A program made the translations under genes and the position numbers. Below are positions 1-12,087 of a DNA stretch of 64,000 bases, one piece after another. The notes beneath the pieces were generated by a model. That model saw only the letters and a list, made by a program, of their open reading frames with translations. It searched no databases and was not told the DNA's origin. How positions within the stretch are numbered: the stretch's first letter is position 1; each line of letters starts with the position of its first letter. Origin of the DNA: Paramecium tetraurelia (Eukaryota; Ciliophora; Oligohymenophorea; Peniculida; Parameciidae); contig NW_001799623.1 in the NCBI RefSeq assembly GCF_000165425.1, positions 5,134-69,133 of the forward strand. The letters run 5' to 3'.

Positions 1-3000
1 CAAATTAGTAAATTTTCCTTAAAATATTGCTAATATAAAAATAATTCATTTACATTTTAATTCCAATTTAGACATAATTTGACTTTTTTTTTGATTAGTT
101 AATTATTGATTCAATAACTTTCTATTAATATTTGTCTCTTTTAGAGTTTAAGTTTTGTTATTAAATAAATTCTATGGTTATAGCACTATAAATAATTAAG
201 GAATAAAGATAAGAATAAAATACACATTCCACGATTAAATTCTATTAATTGTTGAAAAACCAAACACTAGTTGTGTAAACTGTAATAGTAAACGATGAAA
301 AATATATCGTTCTCTAAAAAGCAATCAAAAACTAATATTTGGTTAAGATGTTTAATAAAGGGACATAATAAAAGAGGAGTTCATTTAGTTCGTTAAATCC
401 CTGTAGTATTGCATCAGTATTATGGTAGATTAATAATTCATTAAAGAGACCTAAATTATAATAACCCAAATTAATTACATCTTTCATAGACTAATCTAAC
501 TTTAAGGGATTAGATCATGTTTTTGAAAAAAGTTTGTTTATTTACATTTTCATACTTTACTTTTTGAAAGTAACTAAATTCTTGGAGTAACGCAATTTAC
601 AAATGTTACCCTTAATGACTCTTTAACAATGTTTGGTTTTCAAAAATCAAATTTAATGTTAAATGTGGTTTATCAAACAATTTTTAAACGAAATTCAAAG
701 AGTAAGTATTTGCATCAAATAAGAGAGTTATTTTTGCCAAAGAAAATAGTAATTTCATATGATTAGTCATGTAGGTGTTATTTTGCATTATTTTGCAAGC
801 CTAACTTCCCAAAATTATTACAATAGGAGGTGCAGCATGATGCTCCTCCTAAACCTTTTTGTTCGAAAGTTAGGAAGAAATTGGGTTGATTATTTTATTT
901 AAAGACTAAACTTAAGAATTTGACACGTAATTTGACTCAGAAAATAATTAAGTGAATTATTGTAAAGATTTCTTCAAGTAGGCTCTTAAATCATCATCAT
1001 TATCTTGATCAAAGATTAATTTAAAATGGTTCTATATTTCTGTCTGATGAATAATAGAACTAGAATAAGAAAATAGTTATTCAGTGTAAAAAAATAGTGA
1101 TTATTTTGATTTTTCAAAATTTTTAATAAATTCTAATGCTTTTGGTTAGATGTTATATTTATATCCTAAAGTGATATTAAATTACAAAAAGGGTTCCAAA
1201 TAATTATAAATAAATTCTTCGCTTTCAAAAGTGCTCTACTATTGGAGTGATTATTAATTAACATAATATGCTGCATCTTCATGATTTAGGAGACAAGAAT
1301 AGTAATGAATTTAATGTAGTTATTCCAAATCCATCAGATGAAGAAAATTAATAGATGATTTTTGATTAAATTTGCTTTCATCTACAATATCTGATTTTTT
1401 ATAATTTGCTTCTCTTACTAATAAAATATATTCTGCATTTAAGTGTTTTTCAAACTCAGGATCTAATTCAAATAACATATAGAGTCTTTGAGTATGATGA
1501 TGAATTTGAAAATCAACTAACTTAAATGAGCAAAGCTTCTAATTGATTTAAACAACATAAGCTGAAATATTTCTAAAATAAATATATATATTTACTAAAC
1601 GTTATTTACACAAATGAATTCAAATCCAAAAGCTTTAGCTATTTAAATTTGTTTTTCATCCAATAAGTTAACTTAGACATTTTTAATTTTTTCTTCTCCC
1701 GTTTAAGTATATCTAAGTTTGGAATATGAAATGTGATTCAATGCTAATTATAGCAAAATAATGTTATTAAAATCATCTTCGCTTGTAAGTATTTTGATTA
1801 AGTCATTTAAATAAATTGATTTTCTGTCAATTCTGCTATCTTTCAAAGATAGCTACTTGGCACTTTTACTGTTTATAGATAATTGAACTCTATTGATGCT
1901 GGATTTTTGCTGGTAATCACTTTTATCTGGATTAATGCTTTAATGTTACTCAAGTGCATTAAATTCTTATTAAGTATTATCGTTGTTTGTAAAGTTGCTA
2001 ATGAGTCTAAAACCAACAGTTTAAGGCATATTAAGAACCATTTCTTCTTAAGCTTCGTAACTAAATATTTCTTCTTCTAAATATCTACCAGAATTTTATG
2101 TATTATTTTATTATTTAGAATTCTATATTTAATGACTATAAGATGCTTATATATCAACAATTTTAGAATCCTCCTTAGAATCAACAGTCTTAAAAATATT
2201 TTGACTCGATATTGATGAAGCATATACTTGAGCTTGTTGAAATAATTCTTATTCTCTACAATGACAAATGCGATAGTTGCAAATTATCGCTCTTAATTCA
2301 AATGTGCCTTCTAATATTGAATCTAAATTCAATGTCAAACGCTTGTATTATTGATAATATTCTGGATGAAATGCTTTTATCTACTTCATATCCATTTAGC
2401 TGATCTTATATATAATGCGTTATTAGAATAATTAAATTAGATTATAATAAAATCTGAAACTATGTGGAAGTAAAAATAACAAGTTAAGCAAGTTTGTAAA
2501 TAATAAGGATATGATATCTAAATATTCATTAACATATTTGTTCTAATAGGTGATGACGTAAGTTAACTCTAATAGATTATTCAAAATTTACAATTAAAAA
2601 AGCAAAATAAAGAAAAATCATTGAGATAAGTAATCTTTATGAATAATTTGGAACTTAAGGTCTAATTTCAAATTACTTATAGCAACGACAATTCAATCCA
2701 ACTTAGATAACAATCCCAATGACCCAAGGCGTATTTAATAGTTTTTCTTGAGCAAAAATAAAATTTTCATCTTCAATAACTTTTGATTATGGATCTTTTT
2801 TGAGTTAGAAATATCCTGAAAGATTGTTTTTTGTTTCATTTAATTGAATATTGCCGGTAAAAGACTTTTTGAATAGAACTAAATTATGAGAGTCAACTAA
2901 AGATTTAATAATTTTTATCTTTTTTACATTTATTTTACACTAAAGGTTTTCTCATGGCTGTGTCTGAATACTCACATAATTGATTTGAAATGGCAAAGTT

Positions 3001-4010
3001 TTCATCATTACAATACAAAACAAGTATGTCACAAGAAGCAATTTGATTTCTTTCAACAATAATAACATCTCCTAATTTAATTTCTGCCGCAGTAATGGAT
3101 TTAATGAGATCCATTCTATCTGTAGTATTAATGGTTTTAGAATCAATAATCTTTTTTGATCTTGAAGTATTTTTCTCAAAAATACGAGGTACTTATTGCA
3201 TAAATTTTCTAATTGCTGGATCCTAGACCAATTTGATTTTTAATTCGTTTTTTATAATCATATCTTCATGAATGAGTGGACTCATCAATGAGGCTCTTGA
3301 TCCCATCCGATCAAATCTATCTTATCTTGGGGATCCTGCAGGCCGGCCTTAATTGATTGATTGCCTTGAAAATTGAGATTAAACTATTGAAACTAAAGTT
3401 GAAATTAATACTTCCAGAAGACCTGCTTTTTTAACTCAATTGACGCTATATTTGATCATTTTTTATACTGTGATCAAGTTTTAATGGTATAGAGCGATCC
3501 TTTTCTTTAATTTCTTCATTCTTGGGTTTTTAAGATGCTTTTTATTTTATTCGCTTTAAAATTTCCTTATTACTTATGCATTCATCCCATTATTTCAATA
3601 TTTTATTCTCTTGATTGTTTAATTTAATATCCAGGCCATTAATTTTGAATTTATTGTACAACTCAACACTTATGTGGGCGAAAAGTTAGAAAGAGAAGAT
3701 GAAATAAAATTCATATTATTGCTAATCTCTATGATAGTTTTAAATTTACATGAACCAAATAGAAGCAAGTAAAACCAAAGAAATTATAGACAGAGTGAAA
3801 TAAATGATGTTGTTCCTTGCAATTCTAAAAGGAGCAAATAAAACAATTGAAAAAATGGACGATGTTCTATTTATGCGATTGGAATAAGTAGAGTATCCGT
3901 CGAGCTTGATGACCTCGCCATTCCTGAAATGCAGCTGAAATTTAGGATGAATATTGCACTTAATAGGTTTTTCTTTTGAATTCGTCGTAATGCTGTAAGA
4001 GTTTTTGCAT
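1..4010 (-). CDS. Divergent P4-ATPase (flippase)-like protein, 3' end cut by window
   Basis: Start ATG is at 4008-4010. Inferred introns lie at 3935-3959, 3384-3411, 2543-2567, 1573-1595 and 451-478 (23-28 nt); with them one frame runs off the left edge (about 1,300 residues seen). Order by eye: an N-terminal segment NRINRTSSIFSIVLF like the NxIxTxKY region of P4-ATPases; two hydrophobic helices; an actuator-like stretch IKLGDVIIVERNQ...CDILVL; NTPWVIGIVIQVG, which resembles the conserved post-actuator segment; a further hydrophobic pair; a hydrophilic middle; then TM5/6-like helices with a VWFFNNQQ loop. P4 enzymes flip phospholipids across membranes using a DKTGT aspartate. Here the expected place (about 2288-2330) reads LDSILEGTFELRAI, and neither DGET nor GDGxND is visible. 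It may be a catalytically dead paralogue. Family assignment is moderate; inactivity is inference. Confidence 0.6.
3331..3348. other. GC-rich overlapping palindromes resembling a cloning linker
   Basis: GGATCCTGCAGGCCGGCC contains overlapping BamHI, SbfI and FseI sites and is 14/18 G+C inside strongly AT-rich DNA. It lies inside the flippase-like gene. If the 28-nt GTA...TAG intron at 3384-3411 is spliced, the island is translated in frame (minus strand, about GRPAGS) with no stop. It could be natural coding sequence or a linker left by library construction. Confidence 0.6.
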
Positions 4011-4048
4011 TTAATTTAAAATAATTTTAATAATTTTTATTAAACCTA

Positions 4049-5813
4049 TCAAATTCCTGTGATTAGATAAAATGTTCTAGGAATCAGATATTGAATAATT
4101 CCCCATCTCTGTTCAATTAAGTGATCACTTATTAGAATTCTAGCATAATACTCAGTCAAATATAATGTGATCATCACAGAGGTTCCTATATACATCAAAA
4201 CCCAAAATAGAATGTTAAACCAGCCCTTCCATAATGAATATAAATACCGATTTAAAGACTTCCTTGGCTTAGATGAATAAAATTCCTGGGCCAGTAAATA
4301 AAATAAAACATATTGGATAAAAGAAGCCCAAAGCAAAAGTAAGAATGATTTCATGAATGACTGCTGAACATCCAAAAGTGATCAGTTGTCTAAAGAGCCT
4401 ACTTCTTTTGCCTTAACTTAATTTCTCACTGTCCAAATAGACATAATAATAAAGGAATTCATGAACGATAACATTCCATTTTCTATAATACTATCCAAAT
4501 TCTGAGGCTGTCCACCAATCATGATAAAATGTTCTGTCTGGAAATCTCAGTAGTTCTGCCCATCCATTAAACCAACTGTGAAGTAGTCCAAAAAAAACCA
4601 GAACGAGTGAAAAAGTAGATGGCATCATTAACTTATACAAAGTAACAATGAAATTCATCAAAGTCAAGTTCTCTCTAAAAATAAATGATAATAATACCTT
4701 AATTAAAGTATTGGTTCTTTACAGAAAGATCTGAAGAGAATAAACCCATAATAAATGCACAAAAAGAAATTTGCGAATTCTATCACAACCTTTTTCTTTG
4801 AGTAATTGGGAGCCTTGACGTAATAGTCTCTGTATAACAAAGTTGGTGCCAGGAAGAAGTAAGTGTACCTCTTGAGTTCTTAAGAAAGGGATTGAATATT
4901 GATGTCAGGAAGCAAAGCATTTTGTTTAGTGATTCCCTTCCTTTCAAATGATTAAAGGATGAAATATTTGTATTTATTCTCTGTGCCATATAACATCTTG
5001 TTACGAGCATAAGAATAGGTTTTCATCATCATTCTGACTGCTTCACACATTACAATCATCCTTGAACCAAATCCATTCTATATTAAATTAACTTTTTTAC
5101 CACCCAAGCAGTTGTCATATAACAAGCTGCCAAAATGCTTATTATCTAATGAAGACTGAATACAAGAATAGCTGTAAATGGCTTGATCTTATTTGAGTAA
5201 CAGTAGGTCACCCAATACACAGTCAAATAACTGGATAACACTAAAGCAAACAAAATTTCTGCTACTAACAAAGGAGTCTAAAAGCACCAGAAGAATGTAT
5301 CCATATCAAATATGATACCTCTCTCCAAATAGTCCTATATCCATAGATTGCCCATCAAAATAAACATGCTTGCCATCATCATGTGGTAAAGAGTTTTATA
5401 ATCAGACTATTTCAACATCTCAGACAAAAGAGACGGTTTATATCTATATAATAATCTTTACATTCCTACCTGAACACTTTCTCCATTTATCTTTCTTGAT
5501 GTTATACTGAACATACTTTTTGGTCAAATCGATCATCTCTTAATTCATTGATAGTTTTAGATATCTGTTATTCAAAATGTTCCATCTCCTCCCTTATAGA
5601 GTCCTCTAATTTCTTTTAAGAATGCAATATTCTATTTTCTATGTGGTTGATCATCTTAGATTTGTACTCAAGTAGATCATTCTCCAAATCCTTATTGACA
5701 AATTCTTTTAAATATTAGCTGATATTGTTACTTTTTTAAGAGGCTATAGCTGTAGTGGGTTAAGAAGAATCATTCTCTTTTGCAGCTTTTTTCAATTGTT
5801 ACTTCTTTCTCAT
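4049..5813 (-). CDS. SOAT: Sterol O-acyltransferase (ACAT/SOAT), MBOAT family
   Basis: An ER multi-pass membrane enzyme that esterifies sterols (or diacylglycerol in the related DGAT1 group) with fatty acyl-CoA. After a Gln/Lys-rich coiled N-terminus it reads YKPSLLSEMLK, then successive TM helices, LYRDYYVKAPNYSKKK, FYHDWWTASEFGQYYRKWNV (the FYxDWWN-type signature), and SAVIHEIILTFALGFFYP with the catalytic MBOAT His. It ends with EYYAR near the C-terminus, as in animal ACAT. At least four introns of 22-26 nt restore the frame; the last ends AAG rather than TAG. TGA stop at 4049. I chose ATG 5811-5813 (MRKKQQLKK), but the same frame stays open upstream through a hydrophobic stretch, so the true N-terminus may be longer. 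ACAT fits better than DGAT1 because of the C-terminal tail. Confidence 0.88.
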
Positions 5814-6187
5814 AAAAATATAATTTATGATAACCAATAATAAACTTGACCCTTAGAATAGAATTAAAAAGAAACGGCTAACACATACATGTTTCTGATA
5901 CTTTCTATCAATTTTGCCTATACCTAACACTATTAGGATTATCTAAGATTCCTAAATGTGCACAATCAAAGAATGGCCTCACACATTTCAAGATTCGTTG
6001 AATTGTAGACTAATAAGTAAAACAAGAGCAAGCTGTCTTAATTTTCAAATTAAATATTAGCTTATAGTGTACCCAAAGTTACAATTCTATAATTTATTTG
6101 CAGTAGAGATTTTAATTTTTTTAATTTATCAAATTATTATTAATATATTTTATTTAAAGTTGATTATAATTGTTAAATACAAAACAA
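5814..6187 (-). other. Non-assigned stretch with minus-strand coding potential upstream of SOAT
   Basis: Between the stop of the kinase-TPR gene and the chosen SOAT start. On the minus strand a frame without TGA encodes a Cys-containing segment (CVRPFFDCAHLGILD) followed by a hydrophobic helix (FFLILFQGSSLLLVII) that runs directly into the SOAT start. A 19-nt intron would join the pieces, but I see no upstream ATG. It is either an unrecognised N-terminal exon or spurious. Confidence 0.3.
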
Positions 6188-8722
6188 TCACTTTGCTAAC
6201 CACTTTTCTAATTCCTTAATGTTCAATTACACTTCTTTACATATACTGTGATTGGGTCCTAGGACCTTTTGATAATGTTCTAATGACATCTAAAAGTATT
6301 TCTTTGCTTAGACAAATTTATCCTAAGTTCCATACAACACTCCGAAATTGTTGTAGATATCTCCTAACGTAATCAAATCTGACGCAGATTTACTATTAGC
6401 AATTAAACTTGCTGCAGTTTAATAAAACTACTCAGCAGATTTAAAATCTTTAGTCTTTCTGTAAACTAATCCCATATTATAGTATATTTTTGCCATTCTT
6501 GTACTTTCGTTATCATTTCTCTTCATAAGAAACTCTATTCCTTCTCTATAATGCTCCAAAGCTTTATCATATTTCTAAATTCCCATATAAGATGCACCCA
6601 AATTTTTTAGTATATCAGCCATACTATCAAATCTCTCATCGACAGTACATTTTACTAAATTATCAAGGTAAAATTATTTTAGTTAATTGTAGTGTTACAG
6701 TGCTTCTTCATATCTACCTTCTTCAAGAAAGCTTTGAGATAGTAATTCCTAACTTTTCACAGTCTATTTAGCATACTATCCATAAATTTGTTTCCTTAAA
6801 TTGTAGGATTCTTGAGCTGCTTTTATGGTTTCAGCCGATCTACCAATTTTCTAGAAACACAAGGCTATTTCAAATAGAGTATCAGATAATCTCTATTAAT
6901 TGGATTATTGATGCTTTCTATAGATTTCAGCTGTAATTGAATAAAATGAGATTGCCATATCAAATTATTATTTTTCATAATAAACTCTCGCCAAATTATC
7001 ATAAGTTGAACAAAGGATTGGGCTGCGATCTCCACATAATAATTTCTTGATTTACAAGGCACTTTTGAAATATTTAATAGCTTGATCGTAGTTCTTCAAT
7101 TTCTTATGTGCCATTGCAATGTTTTATAAAATGACTGCTCCTCCTAAATTGTTTTCTCCAAATATCTACTCTTTAATTTGATAAGCTTATTCATAATGTT
7201 TAATTGCCTTTTCAAATTCTCCTTTTTTTCTTTTAACAATCCCCAAATTGTTATATCCATCTGCTACAGAAGAATGTTTATCACCATTTAACTTTTTGTA
7301 TAGAGCAACAGATTCACAAAAGTTCTTTTCAGCTTCATCATACTGCTCCAAATCACAATTGACAGTTCCTAAACTATTCATAATATCTGCCTTAGCACTG
7401 TCTTTGGATAGTTTGATAGCATATTTCAAAGCTAATTCATAATGAGATTTTGCATGTTCAGGTAAATTCAACTTTTCATAGGCCTCTGCTAGTTTGACTT
7501 CTCTCATCATTAGATCCTATGGACTCAAATTCTAATAATAATTAACATCAACTTACTTTTTTATCTTATTATGTTTTCAAACAGTTGACGAATACATCTT
7601 CATTAGGTTTCTTAAATAAGTCTTTATAAGTGGAAATGAGTTATAACAATTCTTCAAAAGAAACCCGCTTCTGATCATCATATTCTAACATTTTAATCAG
7701 TATCTATTCAAAAATAGATGGCGATTTCAATTTCCTTAGCATTTCAACTTCAATTTTCAATGATTCTCTATCTAATCTTGGAATTAATTTGCGCATTAAC
7801 AAGAATGTGATTCCAACTGAATAGACATCAGATGAGTATGGATCATAGTTTAAATGTTATTTACCAACAAAGAAACGACCTTCCTTGTCCTTTTGTAAAT
7901 CACAAAAAAAATAAATCTCAGCTAAAGGAAATAATATATTATTAAATACGAGCCCAATAAGCTGGAGATCCACGAACTGTATTTAATTAAGCTTATTTTG
8001 GCTTCAGAAATTTGGCACCTCCTAAATCTGCAATTTTATAAGATTTATCTGCTTAACAATATAGAATATTTTAAGGTTTTATATCACGATGAGTGACATT
8101 ATGTTTCTTCATAATTACAAAACCTTCAACCAACTAATATAAAATGTACAGCAATTCTTCATCAGTCCATTTTGTTTTATTCTCTTCTATTCTTACCTAG
8201 AAATATGAAGTGAATGTACCTTTAGGAGCTCCATTAGATTACAATCACACAATTCCATTACGATCACTAGATATTTGTTATCATCCTTTATGCATGGATA
8301 AATATCATATATCTTAAGCAACCCTTGACAATTAGTTTATGATAATGTCTGCATAATGACAATTTCTCTGACAGCTGCCTTAAATTCAGGATCCTAATCG
8401 CTTTCGTCATCATAGCCGATAAATTTTAGAGCGTATTTCTTCCCTGTCTTTTAATCCAACGATGCAAATACTTATCCAAAGGTACCTGCTCCAATTTCCT
8501 TAGTTATGTTACCTATCTTACCTGCTTGATATCAAAGATTTCCCAATTATAATTTTTATTAGCTGCTTTGTCCTTTATCTATTCGATCTATAGCTTCATT
8601 GCTGATTATAAATCTGATGGCTCTAAGACTACAATAATTTGATTCTGATTCATTCTAATCGTCATCTTCTCATCCTTCCCTCTATGTTTTAGAGATTTAG
8701 TTTCAAAGTTATTTGATTCCAT
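6188..8722 (-). CDS. Protein kinase with C-terminal TPR repeats
   Basis: N-terminal Ser/Thr kinase domain: glycine loop GAGTFGQVFA, Lys in KKYALKF, catalytic loop HRDIKPQNILY, then a DLG in place of DFG (YKIADLGGAKFL). The C-terminal half is a run of tetratricopeptide repeats about 42 residues long, typical of kinesin-light-chain-type TPRs (for example NSLGTVNCDLEQYDEAEKNF, YNNLGIVKRKKGEFEKAI). Several 25-nt introns are visible, for example GTAAGTTGATG...TTATTAG near 7530. The stop is TGA at 6188 after KWLAK. The TPR array probably scaffolds partners. This architecture is common in ciliate kinomes; the substrate is unknown. Its start lies 15 bp from the start of the divergent neighbour. Confidence 0.82.
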
Positions 8723-8737
8723 TAAAAATTATATATA
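8723..8737. promoter_or_regulatory. 15-bp divergent intergenic gap
   Basis: Separates the start codons of the kinase-TPR gene (minus) and the coiled-coil gene (plus). It holds only an A-rich stretch and a TATATA run. Any shared promoter must overlap coding DNA unless one true start lies further downstream. Confidence 0.45.
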
Positions 8738-10375
8738 ATGCAATACTAATAACAACGCATTTCAACTACTCAAGAGTATAAATATACTTCACAAACAAAA
8801 AGCGCCAGGACTAACACTCCTAAAACTCATCATAGTCCTTATGAGTTTTCTTTGGATTCAATTAGATCACCTCAAGAAAATAGATCATCTAAACTAACTC
8901 CTGAAATTAGTCAATTCTTAATGGCTTGTGAAATTGAAAGACTCTCTGCTGAAAATGAAAAACTAAAATTTAGAATCAAAGAAATGTAAGACAATGCATA
9001 AGATAAGTATCATTTAGAACTATAAATCATTGATTTAACTCATAGATTAAATGACATGTCAAAGATTATTGAAATATAGAAATATGATAAATCTGAGTTA
9101 ATTATGCAAACTACAACATTATAAAAGGAAATCTAACATTAGAAATAATAACAAACAGATTTTTATGAAAGTCGAATATCTAATCTCTTAAATGAAGTTG
9201 ATAATCTTACGACCTAATTAAGAGAATTTGACACTCTTAAATTTGATGAAATCTAAATATTAAGAAATGAATTAGAATTTGCAATGAAGACTGAAATTGT
9301 AACATATAATCTAAAGTAAATTAGGAAAAGAAAAAACAGAAACAAGAACTCAATTCTTAAATTTAAAGAGAATTTTTAGAAGGAGAGTTGAAAAAGTGGA
9401 AAGAAATGTGCAATCAAAAATAATCAGAAAATGATGATCTCAAAAATACAATCTTTTAGAAGGAACTCAGTAAGTAAAGAGAACTAGAACATTAATTATT
9501 GTCATATAAAAATGAAACAGAAAGGATGAATAAAGTATTAGTCTCCAAATAAGAAGATATTGAGATTTGGAAATAAAAATATTTAAAACTTCAAAATATC
9601 AATGAAGATTACAAAAAATTACAAATTGAAAATCAATAATTTCTTGATAAATTTAAAGCTTAAGAAGAAAGGAATACACTTCTTACTAGTTAATTAAATT
9701 AATACCGTTAATAAATTGAAAATGCAAATGCTCGTAATCTGTTGAGTTTTATTCTTAGTCATATTGGCTGAAAAAAACAAAACTAGTTAAATATTTACTT
9801 AATTAGCCGAGACGGACAAAAAGAAATCTGAATTTGAGAATAGATACAAAAACCTTTTGCTTGAAGTTGATAAACTAAATGAAATTAACAAAACTAAGGA
9901 ACAACTTGCAATAACTCAAAATATTAAGTAAGATTATCTCCTATATATTCAAGGATTGAAGAATTTCAACATTCACTCATCTAGTACCGTTCTTTAAATG
10001 AAGAAAAAGCATAGGAAGTAGATACTCTTCGCAAATTTATAATTCAGTTATAATAATAAATTGTGTAATTAGAAGAATAAATTGATTAACTTAAAAGATT
10101 CTAAGAGAATGTAAAAATATTTCTATCTTTAGTGTCGAGTCTTGTCTATTGAAATTGATAGACTTAATGAAGAAAACAAGGCGTAAGATCTAGAATTGAG
10201 ATAATGGAGAATGCAATATGCTGATCAGGGATTCCTTATAAAGAAACTTTAAGATTAACTTTGTGTGATAGTGGTGTTAGTAAGTGAAATTGAGAGCCTA
10301 AGATCAAGATTATTAGAAAAAGATTTAGAAGTAGAAGATGCTAGAAGATCTAGTCTTGCTCCTTATAAAATGTGA
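8738..10375 (+). CDS. Long coiled-coil protein
   Basis: Starts MQYQQQRISTTQ with a Ser/Thr/Pro-rich N-terminus, then almost continuous Glu/Lys/Gln/Leu heptad-like helix to a C-terminal SLAPYKM and TGA. Introns inferred near 9738 (GTAATCTG...CTTAG, 25 nt), 9786 and 10110 keep the frame open; the exact set is uncertain. About 520 residues. No enzymatic motif is seen. Such proteins in ciliates are often basal-body or cytoskeletal, but nothing here proves that. Confidence 0.75.
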
Positions 10376-10434
10376 ATCTTAAGTATCTTAATTGAAATAT
10401 AAAAATAATTACATATTTAATTCATTATTCAAAA

Positions 10435-11161
10435 ATGAAAGTTGTTCAAGCACTCAAATCCACCAAGTTTCCCTTCGCTTCATTTACTAACAGAGATGTT
10501 AAGTCTGATTTTCATCTCTTGAAACCTCACTTTGAAAACTTAGTCCCAGATGAGTACTTATAGAAAAGATTAAAATTGCCAACCAATAAAATTATGAGAA
10601 AGAGAAGAATGATGAATTATCATATAGAATTTGATAAAGATGGAAACATTACTAGATTCCATGAGGAATACCGTCTTGATAATTATGATGAAACTAAGTG
10701 CTTACAACATGCAAATGTTTATGAGGAATTAACGAAGGAGATGAAATAAGATCAAATATATAAAGATTTTCTCTATAACACTCTTCAAATCACTTGGCAA
10801 CTAAAATAGTTTCAAAAAGCATAAATCTCAGTTCATGCTGTTAGAACTGTATCATAATGTAAAATATTAGATATCCTACGTTGATTAACCTGCTTCCACT
10901 ACACCAGAAGGTCCAAATAGAGATGGGAATGATTTAGAAATTATTGGTGTAATCAATAAAGTCAATTGTTAAGGAGCAGAAAGTTAGATTTACAGTTCTG
11001 ATAAATCAAAATTATTGTTTGAAATGAGCCTAGAACCAGGAGAAGGTTATATAATTGATGATAAATCTTTGTGGAACTATGCAACATCACACAAACCTAT
11101 TGATGAATCTCAACATGGCATAAGGGACATTTTAGGTTTTGTGCTCAAAATTGATCATTGA
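10435..11161 (+). CDS. 2OG-Fe(II) oxygenase-like protein (PF10014-type), metal ligands not evident
   Basis: One 22-nt intron (10849-10870) gives about 234 residues ending DILGFVLKIDH. The C-terminal half follows the order of the bacterial 2OG-Fe dioxygenase family that hydroxylates free amino acids: EGPNRDGNDLEIIGVINKVN, CQGAESQIYSS, LEPGEGYIIDDKSLWNY, PIDESQHGIRDILGFVL. Family members have HRDG (the HxD metal triad start) and a second His in the MH...TPI segment. Here the first is NRDG and the second region reads LWNYATSHKPI, so the Fe ligands look changed. Either it uses other ligands or it is a pseudoenzyme. Compact gene between two short spacers. Confidence 0.6.
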
Positions 11162-11256
11162 ATAAGCATTAAATTAACATTTTATAATGAATTAGAGTAA
11201 TAATATTGAAATCAGAAAAATAACCTATTTTATTAATAAGAAACGAAAACCAGTGA

Positions 11257-12036
11257 TCATGATTAAATCTAAATGTTTTGATATCTTTTTCCGTTGGCAA
11301 GCAAATTTGTTAAATGTTCTATTTCAATTTCATCAACATCTTCAAAAAGAGTATCCTTGTAATCAAACTGATTTGCGCTTTGAATTAAAAGTTATTAAAG
11401 TTCCTCAATTTTAATATCATCCCTTATAAAGTGGACCTTACTTTTATTATAATTCAAATGATGAAATGCCTTTACTAGATTTTCTTTGTCATGAATTTAG
11501 TCTTGGCTCAATTAAAAATTAGTAACAAAAATGTCTATTAAGTTTGAAAATTTTTTAAAGTGTTGGGCATCTTCCAAAAAATATTCTTTCATATTGATTA
11601 TTTATTCAAAATTAACAACCAAATACAATCTTTATATATCATTGATATTTTATTTGTAGTATATAGTCAATTAATATATTGTTTCTTCTATTTATTCTTT
11701 AGAAACATCTTTTTCAATAGAAAAAGGGGAATTCACTAAATCTAAATTATTACCAATTGAAAATTCTTAAAACTAGTCAATATCTAATTTAATTGCTTAA
11801 CTCTTAATGTTTTTTTCGGCTACTAGATTAAATATTTTTGTTTTTTCTTCACCAGAAGTTCCAATCAAAATTAATTTTTTTCTATTTCGCTTATTTTATC
11901 GTGAATTACAAATTTAAAACAGAAAAAGTATCGTTGCCATAATTGCTAAAAAGAAAATGGCAATTAAAATCTATTTCTATTAGCAATCGCTAATCTCTGT
12001 AAAGATATTCTATAATTGCAGTACTGCATATTGCAT
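11257..12036 (-). CDS. Membrane-anchored AIG1/GIMAP-like GTPase-related protein (copy A)
   Basis: Intronless, 259 residues from ATG 12034-12036 to TGA 11257. A single TM helix near residues 22-40 (ILIAIFFLAIMATILFLF) is followed by basic residues and a P-loop-like KKLILIGTSGEEKTKIFN, where the Gly before Lys is Glu. Then come a VNSPFS segment in the Switch/DTPG place, a hydrophobic strand RLYLVVNF, IDIFVTNF (G4-like) and an acidic C-terminus. The order resembles AIG1/GIMAP or SRP-receptor-beta type GTPases, but nucleotide binding is doubtful. A related gene lies 51 bp upstream on the same strand, so this is probably a tandem duplicate. Confidence 0.55.
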
Positions 12037-12087
12037 TTTATTAAGAATAATAATATGTATAAATAAAAATGCAAAAAACTTAGAACT

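Noticed and set aside
348-915. Plus-strand ORF starting ATG at 348
   Set aside because: Its frames are broken; the minus strand gives a continuous spliced frame of the flippase-like protein across the same bases.
4049-4375. Short minus-strand ORF starting MDVQQSFMK
   Set aside because: It is only the last SOAT exon read upstream in the wrong frame; a 22-nt intron joins it to the conserved SAVIHE exon.
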